Shown here: positions 8,326 to 15,729 of the stretch, piece by piece
Layout: every line of letters begins with the position of its first letter
Numbering within the stretch: the first letter of the stretch is position 1
Origin: Rhodoferax sp.
GTDB lineage: Bacteria; Pseudomonadota; Gammaproteobacteria; Burkholderiales; Burkholderiaceae_C
NCBI GenBank assembly: GCA_029866205.1
Contig: JARWZT010000009.1
Coordinates: forward strand, 1-64,000
Direction of reading: 5' to 3'
DNA length: 64,000 nt
The notes under the pieces: model-generated
The model's database searches: none
The model's input: only the letters and a program-made list of their open reading frames with translations
Told to the model about the DNA's origin: nothing
Position numbers and translations under genes: made by a program

Positions 8326-8424
8326 GGAAGGCTATTCTGAGTGTCGCTGGCCGGGTGGCCAGTTGCGTGTCTCAACTCTGAATTTTATGGTTGAAATCAA
8401 TTTCAGCCACCCAAAGGAACAATC

Positions 8425-8688
8425 ATGGTCGTCATTCGACTCGCTCGTGGTGGTGCTAAAGCCCGCCCGTTTTTCAGCATTGTCGTTGCAGACAAGCGCA
8501 CTCGCCGCGATGGCCGCTTTATTGAGCGTATTGGTTTTTATAACCCGATCGCCACCGCCAATGAAGAGCGCATCCGCATTGCCCAAGACCGCCTGAGCTA
8601 TTGGCAGGGCGTCGGCGCGCAAGCATCTCCCACGGTGGAGCGCTTGATCAGCCAAGCTGCCCACAGCGCGACTGCTCCTGCAGCTTAA
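8425..8688 (+). CDS. rpsP: 30S ribosomal protein S16
   Basis: This 87-residue protein is a standard S16. The N-terminal [17 protein letters not shown] and the following [19 protein letters not shown] are diagnostic. It assembles into the 30S body. It is the first gene of rpsP-rimM-trmD-rplS, the conserved ribosome maturation operon. An AAAGGA motif lies ahead of the ATG. An intrinsic-terminator-like hairpin follows the stop codon and would lower expression of the next two genes. Confidence 0.98.
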   Translation: MVVIRLARGGAKARPFFSIVVADKRTRRDGRFIERIGFYNPIATANEERIRIAQDRLSYWQGVGAQASPTVERLISQAAHSATAPAA

Positions 8689-8696
8689 GGCACAAA

Positions 8697-8737
8697 TGGG
8701 GCGTCAGGGCGACACGTCGCCCCTGCGCCCTTTTTTT
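8697..8737 (+). terminator. Terminator-like hairpin between rpsP and rimM
   Basis: An outer GGGCG/CGCCC stem and an inner CAGGGCGA/TCGCCCCTG stem (one bulged base on each side) are followed by seven T. The form is a strong intrinsic terminator inside an operon, so it probably acts as a partial attenuator. Confidence 0.8.
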
Positions 8738-8748
8738 CGCTCTAACGC

Positions 8749-9312
8749 ATGATCGCCGGCCTCGAAACTGCTGAACTTCCAGCAGATGCCATCGAAGTAG
8801 GAAGAATTGCTGACGCATGGGGCGTTAAAGGTTGGTTTAAGGTAATTTCCTTCAGTGCCCGACCCGAGGCACTTTTTTCATCCAAACGATGGTTTCTTTT
8901 GCCGACCGAAAGAGGTGTGAAAACCTTTGATGGTGTGGCCCGCATAGCCATCAAAGAAGCCAAAGAGCACTCCGACACGGTGGTTGCTTGCGCCCACGAT
9001 GTGGTCGATCGCAACGCTGCTGAGGCTTTGCGTGGCTCCAGGGTTTTTGTCTCCCGTTCCAGTTTCCCGACTGCCAGTCCGGACGAGTACTACTGGGTCG
9101 ACCTGATCGGCTTGGAAGTGGTCAATCGCGCAGGGGAGGCAATGGGCACGGTGCGCGAGTTGCTGTCCACAGGACCTCAAACGGTCTTGGTATTGGACTA
9201 TCTGCAGGACGGTAAGGTTCAAGAACGCATGATTCCTTTCGTATCCGCATTTATTGATGATGTGGATTTGAAGGCGCGGCGTATCAGCGTCGATTGGCAG
9301 TTGGACTACTGA
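8749..9312 (+). CDS. rimM: Ribosome maturation factor RimM
   Basis: This 187-residue protein binds S19 and helps mature the 30S head. The N-terminal domain opens with EVGRIADAWGVKGWFKV, and the PRC-barrel half contains EYYWVDLIGLEVVN. It starts 60 bases after rpsP, beyond a terminator-like hairpin, and ends 11 bases before trmD. Length and order are typical. Confidence 0.96.
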   Translation: MIAGLETAELPADAIEVGRIADAWGVKGWFKVISFSARPEALFSSKRWFLLPTERGVKTFDGVARIAIKEAKEHSDTVVACAHDVVDRNAAEALRGSRVFVSRSSFPTASPDEYYWVDLIGLEVVNRAGEAMGTVRELLSTGPQTVLVLDYLQDGKVQERMIPFVSAFIDDVDLKARRISVDWQLDY

Positions 9313-9323
9313 GCCCTCAAGCC

Positions 9324-10070
9324 ATGCGCTTTGATGTGGTCACCCTTTTTCCTGAGCTTTTTGCGCCGTTTCTGACGACGGGCATTACCCGACGCGCTTA
9401 CAGCTCGGGAGCCGTGGACGTGCATCTGTTTAACCCCCGTGACGTGGCGACTGGCAATTACCGCCGGGTCGATGATCGGACGTTTGGCGGCGGTCCAGGG
9501 ATGGTGATGATGCCTGAGCCGCTGGCCAAGACACTGGAGGTCATTGCGACCGAGCGTGGATACACCGCAAAAGTTGTCCTTTTCTCACCCGTGGGCCAGC
9601 GTTTGAACCATGATTTGGTTCAAAAATGGGCGAATAGCGACGGTGCAATTTTGATATGTGGCCGTTACGAAGGGGTTGATCAACGCTTTGTCGATGCCCA
9701 TGTGGACGAACAAATCAGTATCGGTGATTTTGTGCTGTCTGGCGGTGAGCTGCCGGCGATGGCACTCTTGGATGCGGTCGCCCGGTTACAGCCTGACATC
9801 TTAGGGGACGCCGATAGTCATCACTTCGATAGCTTTAATCCCGCCCTTGACGGCTTGTTGGATTGTCCGCATTACACCCGGCCAGAGGAGTGGGCCGGCC
9901 AGGCTGTGCCTGAGGTGCTGCTGTCGGGCCACCATGTAAACATCGCACGCTGGCGTCGTGAGCAGCAGTTGCGACTGACGTCACGTTACCGCCCAGACCT
10001 CATCCTAGCCGCACGCGCTGCCGGAAGGCTTAGCCCAAAGGATGAGGCGTTGTTGAAGTCATTGCTATAA
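9324..10070 (+). CDS. trmD: tRNA (guanine37-N1)-methyltransferase
   Basis: A 248-residue SPOUT methyltransferase that makes m1G37 in tRNAs reading CNN codons and prevents frameshifting. The start MRFDVVTLFPELF, the RRVDDRTFGGGPGM loop and the trefoil-knot residues GRYEGVDQRF and GDFVLSGGELPAM are all present. The ATG at 9324 matches the family; an earlier start would overlap rimM. Its stop codon is embedded in a TATAAT promoter-like element for rplS. Confidence 0.97.
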   Translation: MRFDVVTLFPELFAPFLTTGITRRAYSSGAVDVHLFNPRDVATGNYRRVDDRTFGGGPGMVMMPEPLAKTLEVIATERGYTAKVVLFSPVGQRLNHDLVQKWANSDGAILICGRYEGVDQRFVDAHVDEQISIGDFVLSGGELPAMALLDAVARLQPDILGDADSHHFDSFNPALDGLLDCPHYTRPEEWAGQAVPEVLLSGHHVNIARWRREQQLRLTSRYRPDLILAARAAGRLSPKDEALLKSLL

Positions 10071-10071
10071 T
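10062..10071 (+). promoter_or_regulatory. Extended -10 promoter-like element before rplS
   Basis: TTGCTATAAT ends at 10071: a perfect TATAAT preceded by TG one base upstream, the extended -10 form that does not need a -35. It overlaps the trmD stop and lies 108 bases before rplS, an unusually long gap inside this operon. A separate rplS promoter is plausible. Confidence 0.45.
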
Positions 10072-10178
10072 GGCGGGCTAACCGATCCTCTGCCTGGCCA
10101 AATGATTTGCAGCGATTCTGCTGAGATGAAATGGCGCCAATGGTTGGTGCCGGCGCACGCATGATCACGAAAGAAGCT

Positions 10179-10550
10179 ATGAACCTTATTCAAATTCTGG
10201 AACAAGAAGAAATCGCGCGATTGGGTAAAACCATTCCTGATTTCGCCCCTGGTGACACCGTCGTCGTCAGCGTCAATGTGGTTGAGGGCACGCGCAAACG
10301 TGTCCAGGCCTACGAAGGCGTGGTGATTGCCAAGCGCAATCGTGGCCTGAACAGCGGCTTTATTGTTCGCAAGATTTCCAGCGGTGAAGGCGTTGAGCGT
10401 ACGTTTCAGACCTACAGCCCTCTGATCGCCGGCATTGAAGTCAAACGCCGTGGTGATGTTCGCCGCGCCAAGTTGTACTATTTGCGCGACCGCAGCGGCA
10501 AGTCGGCACGTATCAAAGAAAAACTGCCAGCCAAGAAGACGGCAGCCTGA
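10179..10550 (+). CDS. rplS: 50S ribosomal protein L19
   Basis: A 123-residue L19. The N-terminal [17 protein letters not shown], then [32 protein letters not shown] and [13 protein letters not shown] are all as expected. L19 sits at the 30S-50S interface. ATG at 10179 is preceded by GAAAGAAG; the longer frame upstream has no family match. The operon ends with a strong terminator. Confidence 0.97.
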   Translation: MNLIQILEQEEIARLGKTIPDFAPGDTVVVSVNVVEGTRKRVQAYEGVVIAKRNRGLNSGFIVRKISSGEGVERTFQTYSPLIAGIEVKRRGDVRRAKLYYLRDRSGKSARIKEKLPAKKTAA

Positions 10551-10571
10551 TAACCAATCAGGCTTCGGTAG

Positions 10572-10608
10572 AAACCGCCCCAGGCTAAACCTGCGGCGGT
10601 TTTTTTTC
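10572..10608 (+). terminator. Intrinsic terminator of the rpsP-rplS operon
   Basis: AAACCGCC pairs with GGCGGTTT, with an inner CAGG/CCTG pairing, followed by eight T. It lies 20 bases after rplS. Confidence 0.9.
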
Positions 10609-10651
10609 GAGCCCAAAACATACATAGTCCTTCCGCTGATCTGCATACCCC

Positions 10652-11326
10652 ATGTCGCTCCCCGCCAACTTTGATCCTCGGACTGTGCCGTTTCAGGTGG
10701 ACACTTCAGGTTTGCCGCCGGTGGCACCTGAGCGATTGGCGAAAAACGCATTGATCGACCGCTTTGCCCGATCCCGTGACTGGGTGCCTGAGTACCGCCA
10801 CGAGCCGCGTATGTCAGACCGGAGCCTCACACCGGCCTCCGTGTTGATTGGCTTGGTGATGCGGGACCGTCCGACCGTGCTGTTAACGCAAAGGACCGCT
10901 CATTTGTCCAGCCACTCGGGACAAGTCGCATTTCCCGGTGGCAAAGCGGACGCAGACGATGCCGGACCAGTGGCTACTGCCTTGCGTGAGGCGCAGGAAG
11001 AGGTTGGGCTATCCGCAGAATTTGTCACAGTCCTCGGGAGCCTGCCAAACTACACAACCGGTAGCCAATTCGTGATCACACCGGTGGTGGGTTTGCTTCA
11101 CCCCGAATTGGAGTTGTCGGCCAACGCATTTGAGGTGGAAAGCATTTTTGAAGTCCCCCTTGATTTTCTGATGAATCCGGCCCATCACCGACACCACTTT
11201 ATGGCCACACCCGCAGGCGAGCGCCAATGGTTGTCCATGCCTTACCACGATGGAACCGCTGAACGGTACATATGGGGCGCAACAGCGGGCTTGCTACGCA
11301 ATCTGTACCAGTTTCTGTCGCTTTAA
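10652..11326 (+). CDS. nudL: CoA pyrophosphatase, Nudix family
   Basis: A 224-residue Nudix hydrolase of the CoA pyrophosphatase (YeaB/NudL) type, which splits CoA or its derivatives into 4'-phosphopantetheine and 3',5'-ADP. The Nudix box runs from FPGGKADADD to LREAQEEVGL (about residues 95-120). The family-specific region LTQRTAHLSSHSGQVAFPGG precedes it. The gene starts 44 bases after the rplS terminator. Substrate is inferred from the family. Confidence 0.88.
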   Translation: MSLPANFDPRTVPFQVDTSGLPPVAPERLAKNALIDRFARSRDWVPEYRHEPRMSDRSLTPASVLIGLVMRDRPTVLLTQRTAHLSSHSGQVAFPGGKADADDAGPVATALREAQEEVGLSAEFVTVLGSLPNYTTGSQFVITPVVGLLHPELELSANAFEVESIFEVPLDFLMNPAHHRHHFMATPAGERQWLSMPYHDGTAERYIWGATAGLLRNLYQFLSL

Positions 11327-11364
11327 AAAGGCCAATCGATTCGTCGTCGTTATGATGTACGACC

Positions 11365-12285
11365 ATGAGTTTCCTCTCCATTCTTCTGGCCCTGCTGATT
11401 GAGCAGGCGCGACCTCTGGCCCCTGTCAATAGGGTGCATGGCCGCGTGCGCGACTGGCTCATTTGGGCAGTGCGCCACACGGATACGGGCGAGATCCGCC
11501 ATGGTTGGCTGACATGGGCTACCGTGGTCGGCGTGCCACTGGCCCTCAGCGCCATCGTGCACTGGGCGCTTTGGGTCTCTTTGGGGTGGTTGGCTGCGCT
11601 CGGTTGGAACGTTGTTGTGCTGTATTGGACGCTCGGCTTTCGCCAGTTCAGCCACCATTTCACCGGGATACGCGATGCACTGGATGACGGCGACGAGGCT
11701 GAAGCGCGCAAACTGTTGGCGCAGTGGATGCGCATTGACGCCAGCGACTTGCCGCGCAGCGAGATCGTGCGTCAGGTGATTGCGCACTCGGTGCTGAGCG
11801 CCCACCGCCATGTGTTCGGTGTATTCGCCTGGTATTCCTTGCTGTCGGCGTTTGGCTTGGGTCCTGCGGGGGCGGTTTTGTACCGTTTGGCTGAGTATTT
11901 CTCAGTGGTGGTGCAACGAACTCCCACCCCGACCAGTGTGTTGCTGAGTTCGACGCTACGGCGAACGGTGAATCAGGCCTGGAACCTCATGGATTGGATT
12001 CCTTCACGTATCACTGCACTGGGCTTCGCCTTTGTTGGTAGTTTTGAAGATGCGATTGACCGTTGGCGAAAGTACGAATTGGTGCGACCGGGTGACAACG
12101 ATGGCATTGTGCTTGCCGCCACATCGGGGGCACTGAATGTGCAGTTGGCTCCCGATGACTTGCTCGGTGGCGCACCCGTGGCGCAAACCGCCCATCTGCG
12201 GGCGGTTGTCGGTCTGGTCTGGCGCACCGTCGTAATGTGGATGGTGATACTGGCGCTGCTGTCCTTGGCGCGCCTTTTGGGCTGA
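11365..12285 (+). CDS. CobD/CbiB family membrane protein
   Basis: A 306-residue membrane protein of the CobD/CbiB group. Hydrophobic segments lie near residues 2-15, 50-95, 145-180 and 275-300. GEIRHGWLTWATVVG, VLYWTLGFRQFSHHF and the ARKLLAQWMRID region resemble the betaproteobacterial branch, which lacks a cobalamin cluster around it. True CbiB makes adenosylcobinamide phosphate; isolated homologues may have another role, and some databases relate them to AmpE. No cobalamin genes are seen here, so the biochemical role is open. Confidence 0.65.
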   Translation: MSFLSILLALLIEQARPLAPVNRVHGRVRDWLIWAVRHTDTGEIRHGWLTWATVVGVPLALSAIVHWALWVSLGWLAALGWNVVVLYWTLGFRQFSHHFTGIRDALDDGDEAEARKLLAQWMRIDASDLPRSEIVRQVIAHSVLSAHRHVFGVFAWYSLLSAFGLGPAGAVLYRLAEYFSVVVQRTPTPTSVLLSSTLRRTVNQAWNLMDWIPSRITALGFAFVGSFEDAIDRWRKYELVRPGDNDGIVLAATSGALNVQLAPDDLLGGAPVAQTAHLRAVVGLVWRTVVMWMVILALLSLARLLG

Positions 12286-12291
12286 ACTCGA

Positions 12292-13293
12292 TCAATAACG
12301 GGTCTGGGACAATTCTGCGAAAAGGTCGCTGTAGATTTTGTAGCGACTTGCACTGATCGTGCCTTGTGCTGCTGAGCCCTGAAAAGACAGCAAAACGCCA
12401 CAGCCCGGCTCATGAAGGTGGCTGCAGTTATAGAACTTGCAGTCGGTGGCCTGCGCGGCAATATCTGGCATCAACTGCGCCAACTGCATTGGCGCGATGT
12501 GATTCAAACCAAATTCCTGAAATCCCGGTGAGTCAATGAGTGCCGTGGTTTTTGCTGCGTCCATCCAATACAGCGTGGTGCTTGTAGTGGTGTGTTTGCC
12601 AGAGTTCAAGGCACTTGAAATTTCTTGCGTCAAGACCTGGGCTTTGGGCACCCATCGATTGATCAAAGTACTTTTTCCCGCTCCGGAAGGGCCCAAAATC
12701 AAGCTGGTTTTGCCTTCTAAAGCGATTGCAAGCTGCCGGTTATCCGTGGGTTCAGGCACGAAGTCGGGATCAGAGTCATGCACGGTCTCATGAGCGCGGG
12801 GCTTGAATGCCGTTGCAAGCACGGTGTATCCCATCGCACGGTAGGGCGCCAAACGCTGCCAGGCGCGTTCGAACAGGGGCGCCAGGTCGCGCTTGTTTAG
12901 TACGATGATGGGTCGAATTTTTTCAGCCTCGGCAGCGATTAACGCACGTGCGAGTTGGCTCTCCGAAAACTCTGGCTCTGCTCCCAGCAAAATAATGACT
13001 TGGTCCAGGTTGGAGGCAAACGACTTGGTACGGATTTCGTCTTGCCGGAAAAGCAGGTTCTTGCGCGGCAAAACCTTCTCAATCGTTCCTTCGTCTTGGG
13101 TGCTCTGCCAAAGCACTTGGTCCCCCACCACGGTCTGGCTTTTTTTTCCACGGGGGTGGCAGATGACTTTGCGTCCATCGGGCGTTTCCACCCAGACATG
13201 GCGTCCATGGCCGGCGATGACCAGGCCGGGGTTCAGATGCGGGGCCTCAGCCAATGTGTGACCCAGAGGCGGCGCCATCGCCCAATAGCGCAT
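12292..13293 (-). CDS. rsgA: Ribosome small-subunit GTPase RsgA
   Basis: A 333-residue circularly permuted GTPase that checks late 30S maturation. An OB-fold covers about residues 20-90. The G4 motif NKRD (about 158) precedes G1 GPSGAGKSTLI (about 218) and G3 DSPGFQEFG. A C-terminal zinc knuckle CKFYNCSHLHEPGC is intact. The ATG at 13293 overlaps the upstream pterin dehydratase gene by 47 bases; ATG at 13278 is an alternative. The three minus-strand genes M48 protease, phhB and rsgA form one tightly overlapped unit. Confidence 0.95.
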   Translation of the reverse strand: MRYWAMAPPLGHTLAEAPHLNPGLVIAGHGRHVWVETPDGRKVICHPRGKKSQTVVGDQVLWQSTQDEGTIEKVLPRKNLLFRQDEIRTKSFASNLDQVIILLGAEPEFSESQLARALIAAEAEKIRPIIVLNKRDLAPLFERAWQRLAPYRAMGYTVLATAFKPRAHETVHDSDPDFVPEPTDNRQLAIALEGKTSLILGPSGAGKSTLINRWVPKAQVLTQEISSALNSGKHTTTSTTLYWMDAAKTTALIDSPGFQEFGLNHIAPMQLAQLMPDIAAQATDCKFYNCSHLHEPGCGVLLSFQGSAAQGTISASRYKIYSDLFAELSQTRY

Positions 13294-13594
13294 CCACTTT
13301 CACTGCACATTCAAAGTCACTGGTGGAGATGCCGCGGACATCGTGGGTGCGCCAGCGTACGCTACAGGTCTTGTACGCCACCAGGATTTCTGGATGGTGG
13401 TCGCACTGTTCCGCCAGGAAAGCCACGGCGTTCACAAAGGCTATATTTTGCAAATAGCTTTTGAACGCGAAGGTTTTTTCAATCGCCAGGTCAGGGCCGT
13501 CACCGCTTAGGCGCCATCCCTGCAGTTGGGCCAGCTTTGCAACGATTTGCGGTGCCGTCAGGGCGCTGCGCAGGGGGCGGGGGGGGCTGGCCAT
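13247..13594 (-). CDS. phhB: Pterin-4a-carbinolamine dehydratase
   Basis: A 115-residue protein of the PCD/DCoH fold that recycles 4a-hydroxytetrahydrobiopterin after aromatic amino-acid hydroxylation. The diagnostic EQCDHHPEI is near residue 65 and VRWRTHDVRGIS near 85. The start codons overlap the stop of the M48 protease gene (ATGATGA), so translation is likely coupled. No phenylalanine hydroxylase gene lies nearby, so the physiological partner is not shown by context. A longer frame upstream lacks family similarity. Confidence 0.88.
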   Translation of the reverse strand: MASPPRPLRSALTAPQIVAKLAQLQGWRLSGDGPDLAIEKTFAFKSYLQNIAFVNAVAFLAEQCDHHPEILVAYKTCSVRWRTHDVRGISTSDFECAVKVDALLGDGAASGSHIG

Positions 13595-14880
13595 CATGTT
13601 GCTTCGCCCAGAGGGGCCATGCGGCTTAGCCGCTGCATTGCCGGTGGATGCGAGTAGTAAAAGCGCACGTACCAAGGGTCGGGCGTGAGGGTGGCGGCGT
13701 TGTCCTCATAGAGCTTGAGCAGTGCCGAGGAGAGGTGCGCGCCACTGGATTTTTGCACTGCGTAAGCGTCCGCCTCGAACTCGTGGCGGCGCGAAATCCA
13801 GGAAAAAACCGGGCCGACGAAAGCGGTAAAGGGCGGCAACGCCAGCATAAAAAGCAGCAAGGCCAGCGCATCGTTGGCGCCACCCAGATTGGGCAGCACA
13901 CCCAGTCCGGTATAAAACCATACCTGCGTTCCCAACCAACCCAGCAGCCCAAACCCCAGCAGACTCAGCGCGAACAGCGACAGCACGCGCTTGAGAATGT
14001 GTCGATGGGCGAAATGTCCGAGCTCGTGGGCCAGAACGGCGTCCACTTCGTCGGCATTCAGGCGCGCAAGCAGAGTGTCATAGAAAACCACCCGTTTGGA
14101 CGCGCCAAAGCCCGTGAAATAGGCGTTGGCGTGGGCGCTGCGCTTGCTGCCATCCATGACGTAACAACCCTGGGCCCGAAAGCCACAGCGCTGCATCAGA
14201 GCCTGCACTCGCGCGGCAAGCGAGGCATCTTCCAAGGGTTGAAATTTGTTGAACCAGGGGGCAATCCAAGCCGGGTAGACCAGCATAGCCAGCACGTTAA
14301 AACCCATCCAGACGCCCCAGGTCCAAAGCCACCACGTGGGGCCGGCAGCCCCCATGAGCCAAAGCACCAGCAGCAAGAGCGGCGCGCCAATCAATAGCCC
14401 CAGCACCACGGATTTGCCCAGGTCTTGCAGCCAAAGGGCCGGCGTGGTCTTGTTAAAGCCAAAGGTTTTTTCGATGACAAAGGTGCCGTACAGGCTGAAC
14501 GGAATGTCGATCACCGCGTTGATGACGATAAACAGAGCCATCAGCAACGCTTGCGACACCAGCCCCGTGCCCCAATGGTGCGTCACAAATTCGTTCAATG
14601 CGCTCAGACCACCCAAAAGCGTCCAAGCCAACGCAACCGCCACGCCCCATGCCAGTTCCAACATGCCAAAACGGGTTTTGGCTATTGTGTAATCGGCGGC
14701 CTTTTGGTGGGCCGCCAGTGGTATGCGGCTGGCGAAAGCGGTTGGCACTTCGCCACGGTGTTGCACGACGTGGCGAACCTGGCGTGTGGCCAGCCAAAAT
14801 TTAAGTGCCATGCTGCAAATCAAGGCCGCAGCAAAGGCAAAGGTAAACACATTGGACGGATTGGCGAGGGCTTCGGACAT
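13594..14880 (-). CDS. M48 family (Ste24-like) membrane metalloprotease
   Basis: A 428-residue integral membrane zinc protease related to Ste24/CAAX protease 1 and HtpX. The zinc motif HELGH lies in VLAHELGHFAHRHI at about residue 285, with the third ligand in SRRHEFEADAYAV at about 362. Several transmembrane helices cover residues 10-25, 70-85, 105-125, 150-200 and 305-340. The family cleaves or monitors membrane proteins. It starts 34 bases from the divergent orn gene and is the first gene of the protease-phhB-rsgA unit. Confidence 0.9.
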   Translation of the reverse strand: MSEALANPSNVFTFAFAAALICSMALKFWLATRQVRHVVQHRGEVPTAFASRIPLAAHQKAADYTIAKTRFGMLELAWGVAVALAWTLLGGLSALNEFVTHHWGTGLVSQALLMALFIVINAVIDIPFSLYGTFVIEKTFGFNKTTPALWLQDLGKSVVLGLLIGAPLLLLVLWLMGAAGPTWWLWTWGVWMGFNVLAMLVYPAWIAPWFNKFQPLEDASLAARVQALMQRCGFRAQGCYVMDGSKRSAHANAYFTGFGASKRVVFYDTLLARLNADEVDAVLAHELGHFAHRHILKRVLSLFALSLLGFGLLGWLGTQVWFYTGLGVLPNLGGANDALALLLFMLALPPFTAFVGPVFSWISRRHEFEADAYAVQKSSGAHLSSALLKLYEDNAATLTPDPWYVRFYYSHPPAMQRLSRMAPLGEAT

Positions 14881-14914
14881 CGGGCGAGTTTAGGCCATCG
14901 GCGACAATCCACGC

Positions 14915-15481
14915 ATGTCTGAAAACACCGCACCTTTACCCAAATCCGATAAAAATCTCGTCTGGCTCGATTGCGAGATGACGGGTTTAAGCCCAGTGCA
15001 AGATCGCCTCATCGAAATCGCCGTTGTTGTCACGGGGCCGAACCTGGAAAACCGCACCGAGGGCCCCGTTTTCGTGATCCACCAGACCGATACGCAGCTT
15101 GACATGATGGACGCATGGAACAAAGGCACGCACGGCAAAAGCGGTCTGATCGACAAGGTGCGCGCGTCCACCATCACAGAGGCGCAAGCGGAGGCCGAGT
15201 TGCTCGCGTTTTTGGCGCGGTATGTGCCTGCGGGTGCGTCGCCGATGTGCGGCAACACGATTGGTCAGGACCGCAGGTTTTTGGTCGAGTACATGCCCAA
15301 GCTTGAGGCCTTTTTTCACTACCGCAACTTGGATGTGAGTACTTTGAAAGAGTTGAGCCGGCGCTGGCGCCCTGAGGTGTACGCGTCATTCAAGAAGCAG
15401 CAGCGTCACACTGCACTGGCCGACGTCCACGAGTCCATCGATGAACTTGAACATTACCGAACGCACTTCCTGAAGCTGTGA
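14915..15481 (+). CDS. orn: Oligoribonuclease
   Basis: A 188-residue DEDDh 3'-5' exoribonuclease that degrades RNA dinucleotides, including pGpG from c-di-GMP. The first acidic pair is in [11 protein letters not shown] (about residue 17). [12 protein letters not shown] and the final [18 protein letters not shown] carry the remaining catalytic residues. It is divergent from the M48 protease gene. Length and sequence are typical. Confidence 0.97.
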   Translation: MSENTAPLPKSDKNLVWLDCEMTGLSPVQDRLIEIAVVVTGPNLENRTEGPVFVIHQTDTQLDMMDAWNKGTHGKSGLIDKVRASTITEAQAEAELLAFLARYVPAGASPMCGNTIGQDRRFLVEYMPKLEAFFHYRNLDVSTLKELSRRWRPEVYASFKKQQRHTALADVHESIDELEHYRTHFLKL

Positions 15482-15729
15482 ATACTTGGCGGCGGTAAAT
15501 TAGGTAATAACCCGAATACGTGCCATAATCCAAGGCTTCGCTGAAACGACGTTTGGGTACGATCAGCGATTTTGTACATCTCCCTTCATTCACCGGGCCC
15601 CACGACTTGGGCCCCCAGCGCTGATTGAACTCTTTTCAGAGTCAGAGCAGGTTCCGTTTGATGGTTGATGTTTTTTAACCATTGACGGAACGCCCACCCA
15701 CCGGGTGGCGTTCGCGTGTGAGTAAAACT
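15482..15729 (+). promoter_or_regulatory. Long structured 5' leader of the RhlE-like helicase gene
   Basis: A CATAAT -10-like hexamer lies near 15526. Downstream are four consecutive predicted hairpins: GGGCCC/GGGCCC (15595-15613), ACTC/GAGT around 15629-15642, ATGGTT/AACCAT (15661-15682), and a strong GAACGCCCACC/GGTGGCGTTC stem (15687-15712) ending 17 bases before the ATG. A leader of this type suggests post-transcriptional or cold-dependent control, but no Rfam-type family could be assigned by eye. Confidence 0.5.

Noticed and set aside
8340-8424. The rpsP leader considered as a riboswitch
   Set aside because: Only one short CTGGCC hairpin is seen. No known ligand-binding core could be recognised.
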